DNA of 64,000 nt from Streptomyces sp. NBC_00083 (GTDB taxonomy: Bacteria > Actinomycetota > Actinomycetes > Streptomycetales > Streptomycetaceae): NCBI RefSeq assembly GCF_026343295.1, contig NZ_JAPELY010000002.1, forward strand, positions 1,488,001-1,552,000, written 5' to 3'. Every line of letters begins with the position of its first letter. Position 1 is the first letter of the stretch. Below, one piece after another: positions 27,651 through 35,689 of the stretch. The notes below the pieces were generated by a model. That model ran no database searches, was not told where the DNA came from, and saw only the letters and a list, made by a program, of their open reading frames with translations. Position numbers and translations under genes: made by a program.

Positions 27651-28733
27651 TCAGTCCTGCTTCTTCCGGCGCGTGCCGAAGACGATCTCGTCCCAACTCG
27701 GCACCGCGGCACGCCGTCCCGGACGGACGCCGTCGGCCTCGGCCTGGCGGTCCGTGGTGCCGGTGAGACGGTCGCGGTGACCGGCGACGGTGCGCGGCAT
27801 CAGGACGTCCGCGTACGCGGAACCGGCACCGGCCGACGCGGCGGGCGCGGGCGGCTCCTCGACCTCCGGCTCGGCGTCGTCCGGCTCGGTCTCGGCCGAC
27901 TCGGGCGCGGCCGAAGGGCGTTCCGGAACGACCAGGTCGCCGCGGAAGCTCGGCACGGCTTCGAGCAGGCTCGTCAGCGAGTCGCTCTCCTCGGCCGTCA
28001 CCGGCTCGGGCGCCGAGGGGCGCTCCAGCTGCCGGTCCAGGGCGCGGTCGAGCGGCCGTTCGAGGGAACGGTCGAGCGCGCGGTCCAGCGGCCGGTCCCG
28101 GGGCAGCCGGGCGATCCGCGGTACGAACGGGAAGCTCGGCTCGGGCACCGCCGTGATGGTGTCGTCGGACTCGCCGATCAGCGAGCGGGCCTCGTCGTCG
28201 ACGGCCTGCACGAGCCGGCGCGGCGGGTCGTAGGTCCAGCTCGCGGAGTGCGGCTCGCCCGCGACCAAGTACACGAGCAGGACTTCCCAGGTGCCGTCGT
28301 CGCGGCGCCAGGAGTCCCACTGGACGCTTTCCTTGTCGGCGCCCCGCAGCAGCAGCCGCTCCTGCACGGCCTCGCCGAGCTGGGGTCCCGCGTTCTCGCC
28401 GGGACGCCGCACGGGGGTCTTCCGCGCCCGCTCGGCCATGAAGGCGCGCTCCGCGAGCACGGGGCCTTCGAAACGGCGTACGCGGTCGACCGGGATGCCG
28501 GCGAACTGGGCGACCTCCTCGGCGGAGGCACCGGCTCGTATACGCGCCTGGATGTCGCGAGGACGGAGGTGGCTCTCCACCTCGATCTCGATCTGTCCGA
28601 GGCGGGCTCGGTCGTTGCGCACAGCGGCCCGGAGCCGCTCGTCGATCGGAAGCGTGTACTCCGTGCTGTCCGCAGCCTTGAGCACCAGTCGTGTGCCGTC
28701 GTTGGAGACGGCCACGACACGCAGTTCGGGCAT
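27651..28733 (-). CDS. sepH: Septation protein SepH (DUF3071)
   Basis: A 360-residue cell-division protein. The conserved N-terminal DUF3071 domain spans about residues 1-180, with a helix-turn-helix-like segment at about 58-92 (RPRDIQARIRAGASAEEVAQ), described as essential for SepH function and FtsZ contact in Streptomyces. A disordered acidic/proline tail follows and ends in the conserved basic tip (FGTRRKKQD). Near residues 213-238 are six consecutive tetrapeptides of the form xL(D/E)R, an unusual repeat. ATG 28733 follows GGGAGGTCCCC. Known role of the family: stabilising FtsZ assembly at sporulation septa. Confidence 0.92.
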   Translation of the reverse strand: MPELRVVAVSNDGTRLVLKAADSTEYTLPIDERLRAAVRNDRARLGQIEIEVESHLRPRDIQARIRAGASAEEVAQFAGIPVDRVRRFEGPVLAERAFMAERARKTPVRRPGENAGPQLGEAVQERLLLRGADKESVQWDSWRRDDGTWEVLLVYLVAGEPHSASWTYDPPRRLVQAVDDEARSLIGESDDTITAVPEPSFPFVPRIARLPRDRPLDRALDRSLERPLDRALDRQLERPSAPEPVTAEESDSLTSLLEAVPSFRGDLVVPERPSAAPESAETEPDDAEPEVEEPPAPAASAGAGSAYADVLMPRTVAGHRDRLTGTTDRQAEADGVRPGRRAAVPSWDEIVFGTRRKKQD

Positions 28734-29231
28734 GGGGACCTCCCGGGTGGTGCCTGCCGACGTCACGTGCGTCGCTGCTTCCGCTAGTCGAGTGTGGCCT
28801 GCCCGGGTGCAGCCTGCCACAACATTGCCGAGTTGCCCGGCGTGTCGGGCATGGGCCCTGGAACGCCGTTATGGCACGGTTACCTCTTCGCAACGCAGAG
28901 TGACCGGCCTGGTCACTCTGTGCAGCAGGCGCCCGTGCGGTGCCGCGGCGCCGCCGGTTCGAGTGCCGCTTTCGGCCCCCTCCCGTAGTCCCGGGTACCC
29001 GTGTGGGACCCGGGGCCCAGGGCTCGCCACAGTACTCCATTCGGGCCACCTGGGTGGACCGGCACGCCGCCGAAGTTCTCCCGGGGTACGGGAGTTGGAG
29101 GCGTTGTGACGCGCCCGCGCACGGCTCCCACGTGTCCTGCTTCACACAATCTCCGGAATCGGAACTATTCCTTTCGCTCAAATGTCCTTTCTAGGTGCAA
29201 GGCGGACGAGAAGGGCGAACAGAGGCTGGGG
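28734..29231. other. 498-bp divergent intergenic region before sepH and the threonine-array membrane protein
   Basis: No coding sequence is credible here. At 28896-28920 there is a perfect 10-bp dyad, CAGAGTGACC / GGTCACTCTG, around a GGCCT centre, 163 bp before sepH and 312 bp before the other gene. Since both neighbours are transcribed away from it, it is a better operator than terminator candidate. The segment 29150-29195 is AT-rich (GGAACTATTCCTTTCGC and AAATGTCC) and probably holds the plus-strand promoter; no clear -35/-10 pair was found. Confidence 0.5.
28896..28920. promoter_or_regulatory. Perfect 25-bp dyad, operator candidate, between divergent genes
   Basis: Arms CAGAGTGACC and GGTCACTCTG flank a 5-nt centre. 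The element is placed between two divergently transcribed genes, where no transcript would need termination. Confidence 0.45.
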
Positions 29232-30299
29232 ATGGGTGACAAGCCGGACACCGGGACCGAAGACAAGAAGCGCATGGACCTGAGCGTGCCCCAAGTGGCC
29301 GGGAGTGCACTGGCCGCGGTCGCCGCGGCCGTGCTCGCCTCCACGCTGGGGGTGTACGGGACGTTCATCGGCGCCGGTGTCGTGAGCGTGGTCGCCACCT
29401 GCGGAGGCACCGTCTTCCAGCACTTCTTCAAACGGACCGGCGAGCAGCTGCGCGAGGTGACCGTGCAGGCGAAGGTCGGCTCGCGCCAAGTGCCGGTGCT
29501 CTCCCCGTACAAGATCCGCCGGGACGACGGGGCGCACGGCAAGGACGACCGGGACCGGGGCGAGGGGGTCCACGACGCGACGGCCCTGCTGCCGCGGGCG
29601 GACGACGAGCGCACCCGGCTGCTCGGGCGGATCGACGCGGACCCCACCCGGATGCCTCCCCGGGCGGACGCCGACCGGACACAGATGCTCGGACAGGTCG
29701 ACCGGACCCAGCTGCTCAAGCGGGCCGACCGCACCCAGCTGCTCAAGCCGGTCGACGGGACCCGGCTGCCGCCCGGCGCGGAACCGGCCAAGGAGTTCAA
29801 CGAGGCGAGCGTCCACGGCACCCGGCTGCGCGGCTGGAAGCGGCCTCTGCTCGCGGCGGCCGTCGTCTTCGGGGTGTCGATGGGCGGCATCACGGCGTAC
29901 GAACTGATCTCCGGCGGCGAGGTCGGCGGCCACGGCGGCGGGACCACCCTGCAGTCCGTGTTCACCGGCGGAGCAAAGAAGCAGGACCCGCCGGCCCCCG
30001 CCGACCCGGGCGGGCGCGACCATCAGTCGCCCGGTACCGGCGGTTCGCCCACGCCGAGCGGTGACGACGGGAAGGGGACGACCGGCGGCTCCGGCACGGA
30101 CGACCCCACCGCGACGCCGTCGCCCTCCACCTCCCACGGATCGGGCACCGGTTCGGACTCCGGCTCGGGGTCGGGCTCGGGCTCGGGCGGCACGACGCCG
30201 ACCCCGACGCCCACGCCGTCCGGCTCGAAGGGCTCCGGCAGCGGCTCCGCCGACCCGGTCACCCCGGACCCGAAGTCCGGGGCGAGCTCCGCCCCCTAG
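29232..30299 (+). CDS. Membrane protein with regular threonine motif array and Ser/Gly/Pro-rich exported tail
   Basis: A 355-residue protein I do not recognise by name. Two hydrophobic segments lie at about 23-42 and 45-65. A charged region (70-204) follows, then a third membrane span at about 205-225, then a low-complexity tail of Ser, Gly, Thr, Pro and Asp to the end. With the N-terminus inside, the 70-204 region is cytoplasmic and the tail outside. That cytoplasmic region holds evenly spaced threonines at 117, 128, 139, 150, 159, 168 and 177 in motifs such as DRTQLL and ERTRLL, plus HGTRLR at 197. Most have Leu or Met near +2/+3, resembling FHA-binding phosphothreonine sites. ATG 29232; the gene faces a 498-bp upstream region. 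A signalling scaffold is inference. Confidence 0.75.
   Translation: MGDKPDTGTEDKKRMDLSVPQVAGSALAAVAAAVLASTLGVYGTFIGAGVVSVVATCGGTVFQHFFKRTGEQLREVTVQAKVGSRQVPVLSPYKIRRDDGAHGKDDRDRGEGVHDATALLPRADDERTRLLGRIDADPTRMPPRADADRTQMLGQVDRTQLLKRADRTQLLKPVDGTRLPPGAEPAKEFNEASVHGTRLRGWKRPLLAAAVVFGVSMGGITAYELISGGEVGGHGGGTTLQSVFTGGAKKQDPPAPADPGGRDHQSPGTGGSPTPSGDDGKGTTGGSGTDDPTATPSPSTSHGSGTGSDSGSGSGSGSGGTTPTPTPTPSGSKGSGSGSADPVTPDPKSGASSAP
29574..29771 (+). repeat. In-frame repeat encoding seven threonine motifs with 11,11,11,9,9,9-residue periods
   Basis: The encoded threonines at residues 117-177 of the membrane protein are spaced 11, 11, 11, 9, 9 and 9 residues apart, each in a D/E-x-T-(A/R/Q)-(L/M) context. 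The repeats are imperfect at DNA level. Confidence 0.8.
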
Positions 30300-30324
30300 A
30301 CCGCGCGGCCGACGCGGCCCCGGG

Positions 30325-31638
30325 TCAGTCGCCCAGCACCCGCCGCAGATAGGCGTTGGCGAAGCGGCGCTCGGGGTCGAGCCGGTCGCGCAGCGCGGTG
30401 AACTCGCCGAAGCGGGGGTAGACCTCCGCGAAGTACGCCGCGTCGCGGGTGTGCAGCTTGCCCCAGTGCGGCCGGCCCGCGTGCTCGGTCATGATCCGTT
30501 CGACGGCCGTGAAGTACGCCTGGTGCGGCGTGCCCTTGTACATGTGCACGGCTATGTACGCGCTCTCCCGGCCCGACGCCGTGGAGAGCGCGATGTCGTC
30601 GGCGGGTGCGGTGCGGACCTCCACGGGGAAGCTCACGCGCAGCGGAGAGCGGTCCACCATCGCCTTGACCGCGCGCAGCGCCTCGACGACCGCCTCGCGC
30701 GGCAGGGCGTACTCCATCTCCACGAACCGCACCCGGCGCGGGCTGGTGAACACCTTGTACGGAATGTCGGTGTAGGTGCGGGCGGAGAGCGCCCGGCTGG
30801 AGACCTTCGCGACGGCCGGGATCGTGGCGGGCGCGACGCGGCCGAGCGAACACACCGCCTGGAAGAGCCCGTTGGACATGAACTCGTCGTCGATCCACGC
30901 CCGCACCCTGCCGGGCGGAGCGGCGGGCCCGGCGCTGCGGTTGTTGCGCTTGGTGTTGCAGTTGCCCGTGTGCGGGAACCAGTAGAACTCGAAGTGCTCG
31001 TTCTCCGCGAAGAGTTCGTCGAAGTCGGCGGCGACCCGGTCGAAGGCCATCGGCTCCTCGCGGGCCGTGAGCAGGAAGACCGGCTCGACGGCGAAGGTGA
31101 TCGCGGTGACGATGCCGAGCGCGCCGAGCCCGATCCTGGCCGCCGCGAAGACCTCCGGGTTCTCCTTGGCGGAACACGTCAGCAGCGAGCCGTCTGCGGT
31201 GACCAGCTCAACTGCCGTGATCTGGGCGGCGATCGACGCCGAGTCGCGGCCGGTGCCGTGGGTGCCGGTGCTCGTGGCCCCCGCGACCGTCTGCTCCATG
31301 ATGTCGCCCATGTTGGTGAGCGACAGGCCCTCCCGCGCCAGCGCCGCGTTGAGCCGCTTCAGCGGGGTGCCCGCCTCCACGGTGACGGTCATCGCGGCAC
31401 GGTCGATCTCGCGGATGCCGGTCAGCAGATCGGGGCGTATGAGCACGCCGTCGGTCGCGGCGGCCGAGGTGAAGGAGTGTCCCGTGCCGACCGCCTTCAC
31501 CGTGAGGCCGTCCTCGGCGGCCCTGCGTACCTCGGCGGCGACTTCGGCCACGGAGGCCGGGGAGGCCTCCCTCGCCGCCCGTGCGGTGACGTTGCCCGCC
31601 CAGTTACGCCAGGTGCTGCTGCCGTTCGCTCCGCTCAT
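30325..31638 (-). CDS. FAD-linked sugar-lactone / alditol oxidase (D-arabinono-1,4-lactone oxidase family)
   Basis: A 437-residue FAD enzyme. The N-terminal FAD-binding 4 (PCMH) domain covers about residues 10-185 with AVGTGHSFTSAA near 52-63 and the GTHGTG loop near 120. The C-terminal ALO domain ends in the family signature HWGKLHT and the FxxLRDRLDPERRFANAYL segment near 392-432. Members oxidise sugar lactones such as L-gulono- or D-arabinono-1,4-lactone, or alditols, and make H2O2. ATG 31638 lies 35 nt inside the end of the MFS gene, so the two are co-transcribed; the transporter may move the substrate or product. Exact substrate unknown. Confidence 0.88.
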   Translation of the reverse strand: MSGANGSSTWRNWAGNVTARAAREASPASVAEVAAEVRRAAEDGLTVKAVGTGHSFTSAAATDGVLIRPDLLTGIREIDRAAMTVTVEAGTPLKRLNAALAREGLSLTNMGDIMEQTVAGATSTGTHGTGRDSASIAAQITAVELVTADGSLLTCSAKENPEVFAAARIGLGALGIVTAITFAVEPVFLLTAREEPMAFDRVAADFDELFAENEHFEFYWFPHTGNCNTKRNNRSAGPAAPPGRVRAWIDDEFMSNGLFQAVCSLGRVAPATIPAVAKVSSRALSARTYTDIPYKVFTSPRRVRFVEMEYALPREAVVEALRAVKAMVDRSPLRVSFPVEVRTAPADDIALSTASGRESAYIAVHMYKGTPHQAYFTAVERIMTEHAGRPHWGKLHTRDAAYFAEVYPRFGEFTALRDRLDPERRFANAYLRRVLGD

Positions 31639-32845
31639 CTGCTTCGAGCCCCTCCCGATGCGGCACCGGCCTGCGAAGCCGGCGGTACCCCAGGAACGCC
31701 ACCACCGCCGCGAGCGTTCCCGACACGCCGGACACCAGGTACCCCGCCTGCGCGCCCTCCGCGTCCACCACCCAACCGGCGGCGGAGGAGCCGAGCGCCA
31801 CACCGACCGCGAGCCCGGTGCTGGTCCAGGTCATGCCCTCGGTGAGCTTGCTGCGCGGTACGTGCTGTTCGACGAGGGCCATCGTCGTCACCATCGTCGG
31901 CGCGATGAACAGACCCGCGACAAAGAGCGTCACGGCAAGGAACGGCAGGTTCCCGGCCAGTTGGAGCGGGATCATACTCACCGCCATCGCACACACGCCC
32001 ACCAGCCACCTGGTCGAGGCCGAGCCGCGCAGGCGCAACAGCCCGAACACCGCTCCCGCCAGGCACGAGCCGAGGGCGTAGACGGCGAGCACGAGGCTGG
32101 CCAGCGCCTTGTGGCCGCGCTCGTCGGCGAAGGCCACCGTGACCACGTCGACCGAGCCGAAGATCGCGCCGGTGGCGACGAAGGTGGCGACCAGGACCTG
32201 GAGGCCGCGCGAGCCGAGCGCGGAGCGGCCGGCGTGGTGCTCGTGCGGGTGCGGCACGGGCTCGGTGCCGCGCTGGGCGGTCAGCCAGAGCACCCCGGCC
32301 ACCAGGAAGCAGGCGGCGATCAGCGGACCCGCCTCGGCGAACCAGGCGGTGGAGAGCCCGATGGACAGGATCGGCCCGAGGATGAAGCACAGCTCGTCGA
32401 CGATCGACTCCCACGAGTACGCCGTGTGCAGGTTCTGGGCGTCGCCGCGGTAGATCTCCGCCCAGCGGGCCCGGACCATCGAGCCGACGCTCGGCACACA
32501 GCCGGCGCCGGCCGCGAACACAAACAGCGTCCAGTCCGGGGCGCTCCGCTGGGCGCAGACGAGCAGGCCGGTGACGGCGGCGACCGAGACCAGGGTGGCC
32601 GGGCGCAGCACCTTGCGCTGGCCGTGCCGGTCCACGAGCCGGGATATCTGGGGGCCGATGACGGCGGCCGACATGGCGAGCGTCGCCGAGAGCGCGCCCG
32701 CGAGGCCGTACCTGCCGGTGAGCTGGGAGATCATCGTCACGACGCCGATGCCCATCATCGACAGCGGCATCCGGCCGAGCAGGCCGGCGGCGGAGAACCC
32801 CTTGGTGCCGGGGGCGGCGAAGATCGCGCGATAGGGACTGGGCAA
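31604..32845 (-). CDS. MFS transporter
   Basis: A 413-residue major facilitator permease with about 12 predicted hydrophobic segments in two halves, separated by a His-rich cytoplasmic loop (PHPHEHHAG) near residue 200. The motif-A-like DRHGQRKVLRP near residues 72-82 is typical. The likely start is TTG 32845, since GGAG precedes it and the conserved N-terminal sequence (PSPYRAIFAAPGTKGFSAAG) begins directly there. It overlaps the downstream FAD oxidase gene by 35 nt. The upstream region shared with hemH carries a 23-bp tandem repeat and an AT-rich TAATTAATTCC stretch. Substrate unknown; a drug or sugar efflux role is typical. Confidence 0.88.
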   Translation of the reverse strand: MPSPYRAIFAAPGTKGFSAAGLLGRMPLSMMGIGVVTMISQLTGRYGLAGALSATLAMSAAVIGPQISRLVDRHGQRKVLRPATLVSVAAVTGLLVCAQRSAPDWTLFVFAAGAGCVPSVGSMVRARWAEIYRGDAQNLHTAYSWESIVDELCFILGPILSIGLSTAWFAEAGPLIAACFLVAGVLWLTAQRGTEPVPHPHEHHAGRSALGSRGLQVLVATFVATGAIFGSVDVVTVAFADERGHKALASLVLAVYALGSCLAGAVFGLLRLRGSASTRWLVGVCAMAVSMIPLQLAGNLPFLAVTLFVAGLFIAPTMVTTMALVEQHVPRSKLTEGMTWTSTGLAVGVALGSSAAGWVVDAEGAQAGYLVSGVSGTLAAVVAFLGYRRLRRPVPHREGLEADERSERQQHLA

Positions 32846-32930
32846 CGGGGGCTCCGGATCCTGCGTGACGCGTGTAATTAATTCCTAAAGCTTACGACGC
32901 TGAAGTAGATCGGCGCACCGCTTTTTCGGC

Positions 32931-33045
32931 TCCCTCCACCGACTCGTTCCAGCTCCCTCCACCGACTCGTTCCAGCTCCCTCCACCGACTCGTTCCAGCT
33001 TCCTCCACCGGCCCGTTCCAGCTCCTGCCACCGGCCCGTTCCGCC
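32931..33045. repeat. Five tandem 23-bp direct repeats upstream of hemH
   Basis: Units start at 32931, 32954, 32977, 33000 and 33023. The first three are identical (each begins TCCCTCCACC and ends CGTTCCAGC); the fourth and fifth carry a few substitutions. Because 23 is not a multiple of three, the repeat does not encode a repetitive peptide. It lies between the divergent MFS gene (86 bp away) and hemH (65 bp away). No spacers separate units, so it is not a CRISPR array. Confidence 0.9.
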
Positions 33046-33109
33046 CCTTCCGACCGGCCCGGTGTGGCTCGGTGGGCCGTCTGTCAGCGGCGGGTGGCAG
33101 GATCGAGTC

Positions 33110-34267
33110 ATGTCCGAACTGCGTGATCCAGCTCCCGGAGCGGCTCAGGCCGCCGCCCCGTACGACGCCCTGCTGCTGCTCTCCTTCGGCGGCCCCGAAG
33201 GCCCCGACGACGTGGTCCCGTTCCTGGAGAACGTGACGCGCGGCCGCGGCATCCCCAAGGAGCGGCTCAAGGAGGTGGGGCAGCACTACTTCCTGTTCGG
33301 CGGCGTGAGCCCCATCAACGAGCAGAACCGCGCGCTGCTCGACGCGCTGCGCAAGGACTTCGCGGAGAACAGCCTGGACCTGCCCGTGTACTGGGGCAAC
33401 CGGAACTGGGCGCCCTACCTCACCGACACCCTGCGCGAGATGGCCGCCGACGGGCGCCGCCGCATCGCGGTCCTCGCCACCAGCGCCTACGCCTCGTACT
33501 CGGGCTGCCGGCAGTACCGCGAGAACCTCGCGGAGGCGCTCGCGACGCTGGAGGCCGAGGGGCTCGACGTGCCGCGGGTCGACAAGCTGCGGCACTACTT
33601 CAACCACCCCGGCTTCGTACGGCCCATGGTCGACGGCGTGCTCGCCTCGCTCGCCGAGCTGCCCGACGACGTCCGCGCGGGTGCCCGCCTCGCCTTCACG
33701 ACACACTCGATCCCCGAGGCGGCCGCCGACACCTCGGGGCCCGTCGAGGAGCACGGCGAGGGCGGCGCCTACGTGCGCGAGCACCTCGACGTGGCGCGGA
33801 CGATCGCCGAAGCGGTGCACGCCGAGACCGGCGTGGAGCGGGAGTGGCAGCTGGTCTACCAGTCCCGCTCCGGCGCCCCGCACATCCCCTGGCTCGAACC
33901 CGACATCTGCGACCACCTGGAGGCCGTGCACGCCGAGGGCGCGCCGGCCGTCGTCATGGTCCCCATCGGCTTCGTCTCCGACCACATGGAGGTCCTGTAC
34001 GACCTCGACACGGAGGCCACCGCCAAGGCCGCCGAGCTGGGCCTGCCGGCGGCCCGCTCCGCGACCGTGGGCGCCGACCCGCGGTTCGCGGCAGCCGTGC
34101 GCGAGCTGGTCGTCGAGCGGGCCGCCACCGAGCGCGGTGCGGCCGCCCGGCGGTGCGCGCTCGGCGCGCTCGGCCCCTCGCACGACCTCTGTCCCGTCGG
34201 CTGCTGCCCCGCCGCCCGCGGCGGAGCCAGGCCCGCGGCCGCCGGCGCCGACAGCCCGTACGCGTAA
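33110..34267 (+). CDS. hemH: Ferrochelatase (coproporphyrin III type, HemH/CpfC)
   Basis: A 385-residue enzyme that inserts Fe2+ into the porphyrin, the late step of haem synthesis. In actinobacteria the substrate is coproporphyrin III, as known for this clade. Family blocks are clear: LLLLSFGGPEGPDDVVPFLENV near residues 24-45, the porphyrin-site TSAYASYSGCRQY near 128-140, the metal-site TTHSIPE near 201-207, YQSRSG and PIGFVSDHMEVLYDLD near 289-304. Cysteines near the C-terminus (CALGAL and CPVGCCP) resemble the 2Fe-2S ligand set of actinobacterial ferrochelatases. ATG 33110 has no ribosome site but follows CAGGAT by 6 nt, suggesting a leaderless mRNA. Divergent to the MFS gene. Confidence 0.95.
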   Translation: MSELRDPAPGAAQAAAPYDALLLLSFGGPEGPDDVVPFLENVTRGRGIPKERLKEVGQHYFLFGGVSPINEQNRALLDALRKDFAENSLDLPVYWGNRNWAPYLTDTLREMAADGRRRIAVLATSAYASYSGCRQYRENLAEALATLEAEGLDVPRVDKLRHYFNHPGFVRPMVDGVLASLAELPDDVRAGARLAFTTHSIPEAAADTSGPVEEHGEGGAYVREHLDVARTIAEAVHAETGVEREWQLVYQSRSGAPHIPWLEPDICDHLEAVHAEGAPAVVMVPIGFVSDHMEVLYDLDTEATAKAAELGLPAARSATVGADPRFAAAVRELVVERAATERGAAARRCALGALGPSHDLCPVGCCPAARGGARPAAAGADSPYA

Positions 34268-34276
34268 GGAGCACCG

Positions 34277-35077
34277 ATGACCGACCCCCTCCACCGCGAA
34301 CTGCTGGAGCTGGCCCTGGAGGCCGCCCGGCGGGCCGGCGCGCTGCTGCGTGACGGCCGCCCCGCCGACCTCGCCGTCGCCGCCACCAAGTCGAGCGCCG
34401 TCGACGTGGTGACCGAGATGGACATCGCCGCGGAGAAGCTGATCACCGGCTACCTCGGCGAGTACCGCCCCGAGGACGGGTTCCTCGGCGAGGAGGGCTC
34501 TTCCAGCGAGGGCACCAGCGGGGTGCGCTGGGTGATCGACCCGCTCGACGGAACCGTCAACTACCTGTACGGGCTGCCCACGTGGGCCGTCTCCATCGCC
34601 GCCGAGGTGGACGGCGAGCGGGTCGCGGGCGTGGTGGCGGCCCCGATGCGCGGCGAGACCTACCACGCCGTCCTCGGCGGCGGCGCCTTCGAGGGCGGCC
34701 GCCCGCTGCGCTGCCGCCCGCCGGCCCCGCTCGCCGAGTCCCTGGTCGGCACGGGCTTCGCCTACGTCCACTCCGTACGCGCCCACCAGGCGGAGGTGGC
34801 CCAGCGGCTCATCCCGCGCTTCCGCGACATCCGCCGCGGCGGCTCGGCGGCGATCGACCTGTGCGACGTGGCGGCCGGGCGGCTCGACGGCTACTACGAG
34901 CGCGGCCTGAACCCCTGGGACCTGGCGGCGGGCGACCTGATCGCCCGGGAGGCCGGCGCGCTCACCGGCGGGCGCCCGGGACGGACCCCGTCCCGCGAGC
35001 TGACGGTCGCCGCGTCCCCGGAGCTGTTCGGCCCCCTCCAGTCGCTCCTGGAGGAGCACGGCGCCTGGCACGACTGA
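34277..35077 (+). CDS. Inositol monophosphatase family phosphatase
   Basis: A 266-residue Mg2+-dependent phosphatase. The signature DPLDGTVNYLYG near residues 90-101 supplies metal-binding Asp residues; the EEG near 74 and the C-terminal NPWDLAAGDLIAREAGA near 213-230 complete the active site. Likely substrates are myo-inositol 1-phosphate or related sugar phosphates. It corresponds in position to mycobacterial suhB in the conserved neighbourhood. ATG 34277 follows AAGGAG; the gene lies 9 nt after hemH, so the two are co-transcribed. A strong terminator follows. Confidence 0.93.
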   Translation: MTDPLHRELLELALEAARRAGALLRDGRPADLAVAATKSSAVDVVTEMDIAAEKLITGYLGEYRPEDGFLGEEGSSSEGTSGVRWVIDPLDGTVNYLYGLPTWAVSIAAEVDGERVAGVVAAPMRGETYHAVLGGGAFEGGRPLRCRPPAPLAESLVGTGFAYVHSVRAHQAEVAQRLIPRFRDIRRGGSAAIDLCDVAAGRLDGYYERGLNPWDLAAGDLIAREAGALTGGRPGRTPSRELTVAASPELFGPLQSLLEEHGAWHD

Positions 35078-35128
35078 GCCCCGCTCCCGGCGCCCGCGCG
35101 AGGGGGCCGGGGCCGGCCCCGGCATGAC

Positions 35129-35163
35129 GAAACCCCGGCGCCGCGGTGTGGCGCCGGGGTTTC
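35129..35163. terminator. Bidirectional hairpin terminator
   Basis: Perfect 14-bp stem GAAACCCCGGCGCC / GGCGCCGGGGTTTC with a 7-nt loop, between the convergent inositol phosphatase and 56-residue protein genes. The A-rich and T-rich outer ends fit termination in both directions. Confidence 0.85.
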
Positions 35164-35176
35164 CCGGTGGATGGGA

Positions 35177-35347
35177 TCAGAGCGCCACGGCTACCTCTAC
35201 GCCGTGCTCGGCGGCCAGACGACGCAGGTCGTCCAGCTCTGCCTGCTCGACGTCGGCGAGGAAGTCGTCGCCGGTCTCGCGCGCCCGTGTGAGGTCGGTT
35301 TCCGTGGTCCTTATGCGCTGCAGCAGTCCTGCGGTGAAAGCGTCCAT
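35177..35347 (-). CDS. Small conserved actinobacterial protein (56 aa)
   Basis: A 56-residue protein starting at ATG 35347 (MDAFTAGLLQRI), preceded by GAGGGGG. It is rich in charged helical sequence (RTTETDLTRARETGDD and LADVEQAELDDLRRLAAEHGVEV), probably an alpha-helical hairpin or coiled coil. No function is known to me. It sits between the inositol phosphatase terminator and the region upstream of cutR, and is divergent to cutRS. A longer in-frame upstream extension is possible but lacks a ribosome site. Confidence 0.8.
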   Translation of the reverse strand: MDAFTAGLLQRIRTTETDLTRARETGDDFLADVEQAELDDLRRLAAEHGVEVAVAL

Positions 35348-35689
35348 GGTGCGCCCCCTCGTCGTGGGTCGGTGGCACGGGGATGTGCCGACGGTGGGTA
35401 GCGACCACGACGTCAGGGTGTGGCGTGCCACAGCCAGGGCGTGATCGCGGGGTGTGCAGACGTCTTCCCCAAGCCCACTCTCAAAGAAACCTCAACTGCC
35501 GCGCCAATCCTGTTCATTCCCCCGCGGTCGCCCCGGCCCCGGCTGGAAAACGCAGGTGGGGGCCGTCCCGGTCCGGCATCGCCTTACCGCCGGTTTATGG
35601 GCGTAAGGGGCAGGATGGAAGCGGACAGTCACTGCTTCAGTGCACAGATGTGCCCGCGCACGACGCGGGTCCTAGGGAAGGAATGCGCC
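35348..35689. other. 342-bp upstream region of cutRS
   Basis: No gene is visible. The region contains a less GC-rich segment near 35485-35515 (TCTCAAAGAAACCTCAACTG) that may be a promoter or regulator site, and a short perfect dyad CACTG-CTT-CAGTG at 35630-35642 in the likely untranslated leader. No confident -35/-10 pair was found. Confidence 0.4.

Noticed and set aside
28945..28975. GGTTCGAGT resembling a tRNA T-loop
   Set aside because: The flanking bases do not form the 5-bp T-stem and no acceptor or anticodon arm can be folded around it.
32931..33045. Repeat cluster as a CRISPR array
   Set aside because: The units are directly tandem without spacers, and no cas gene is present.
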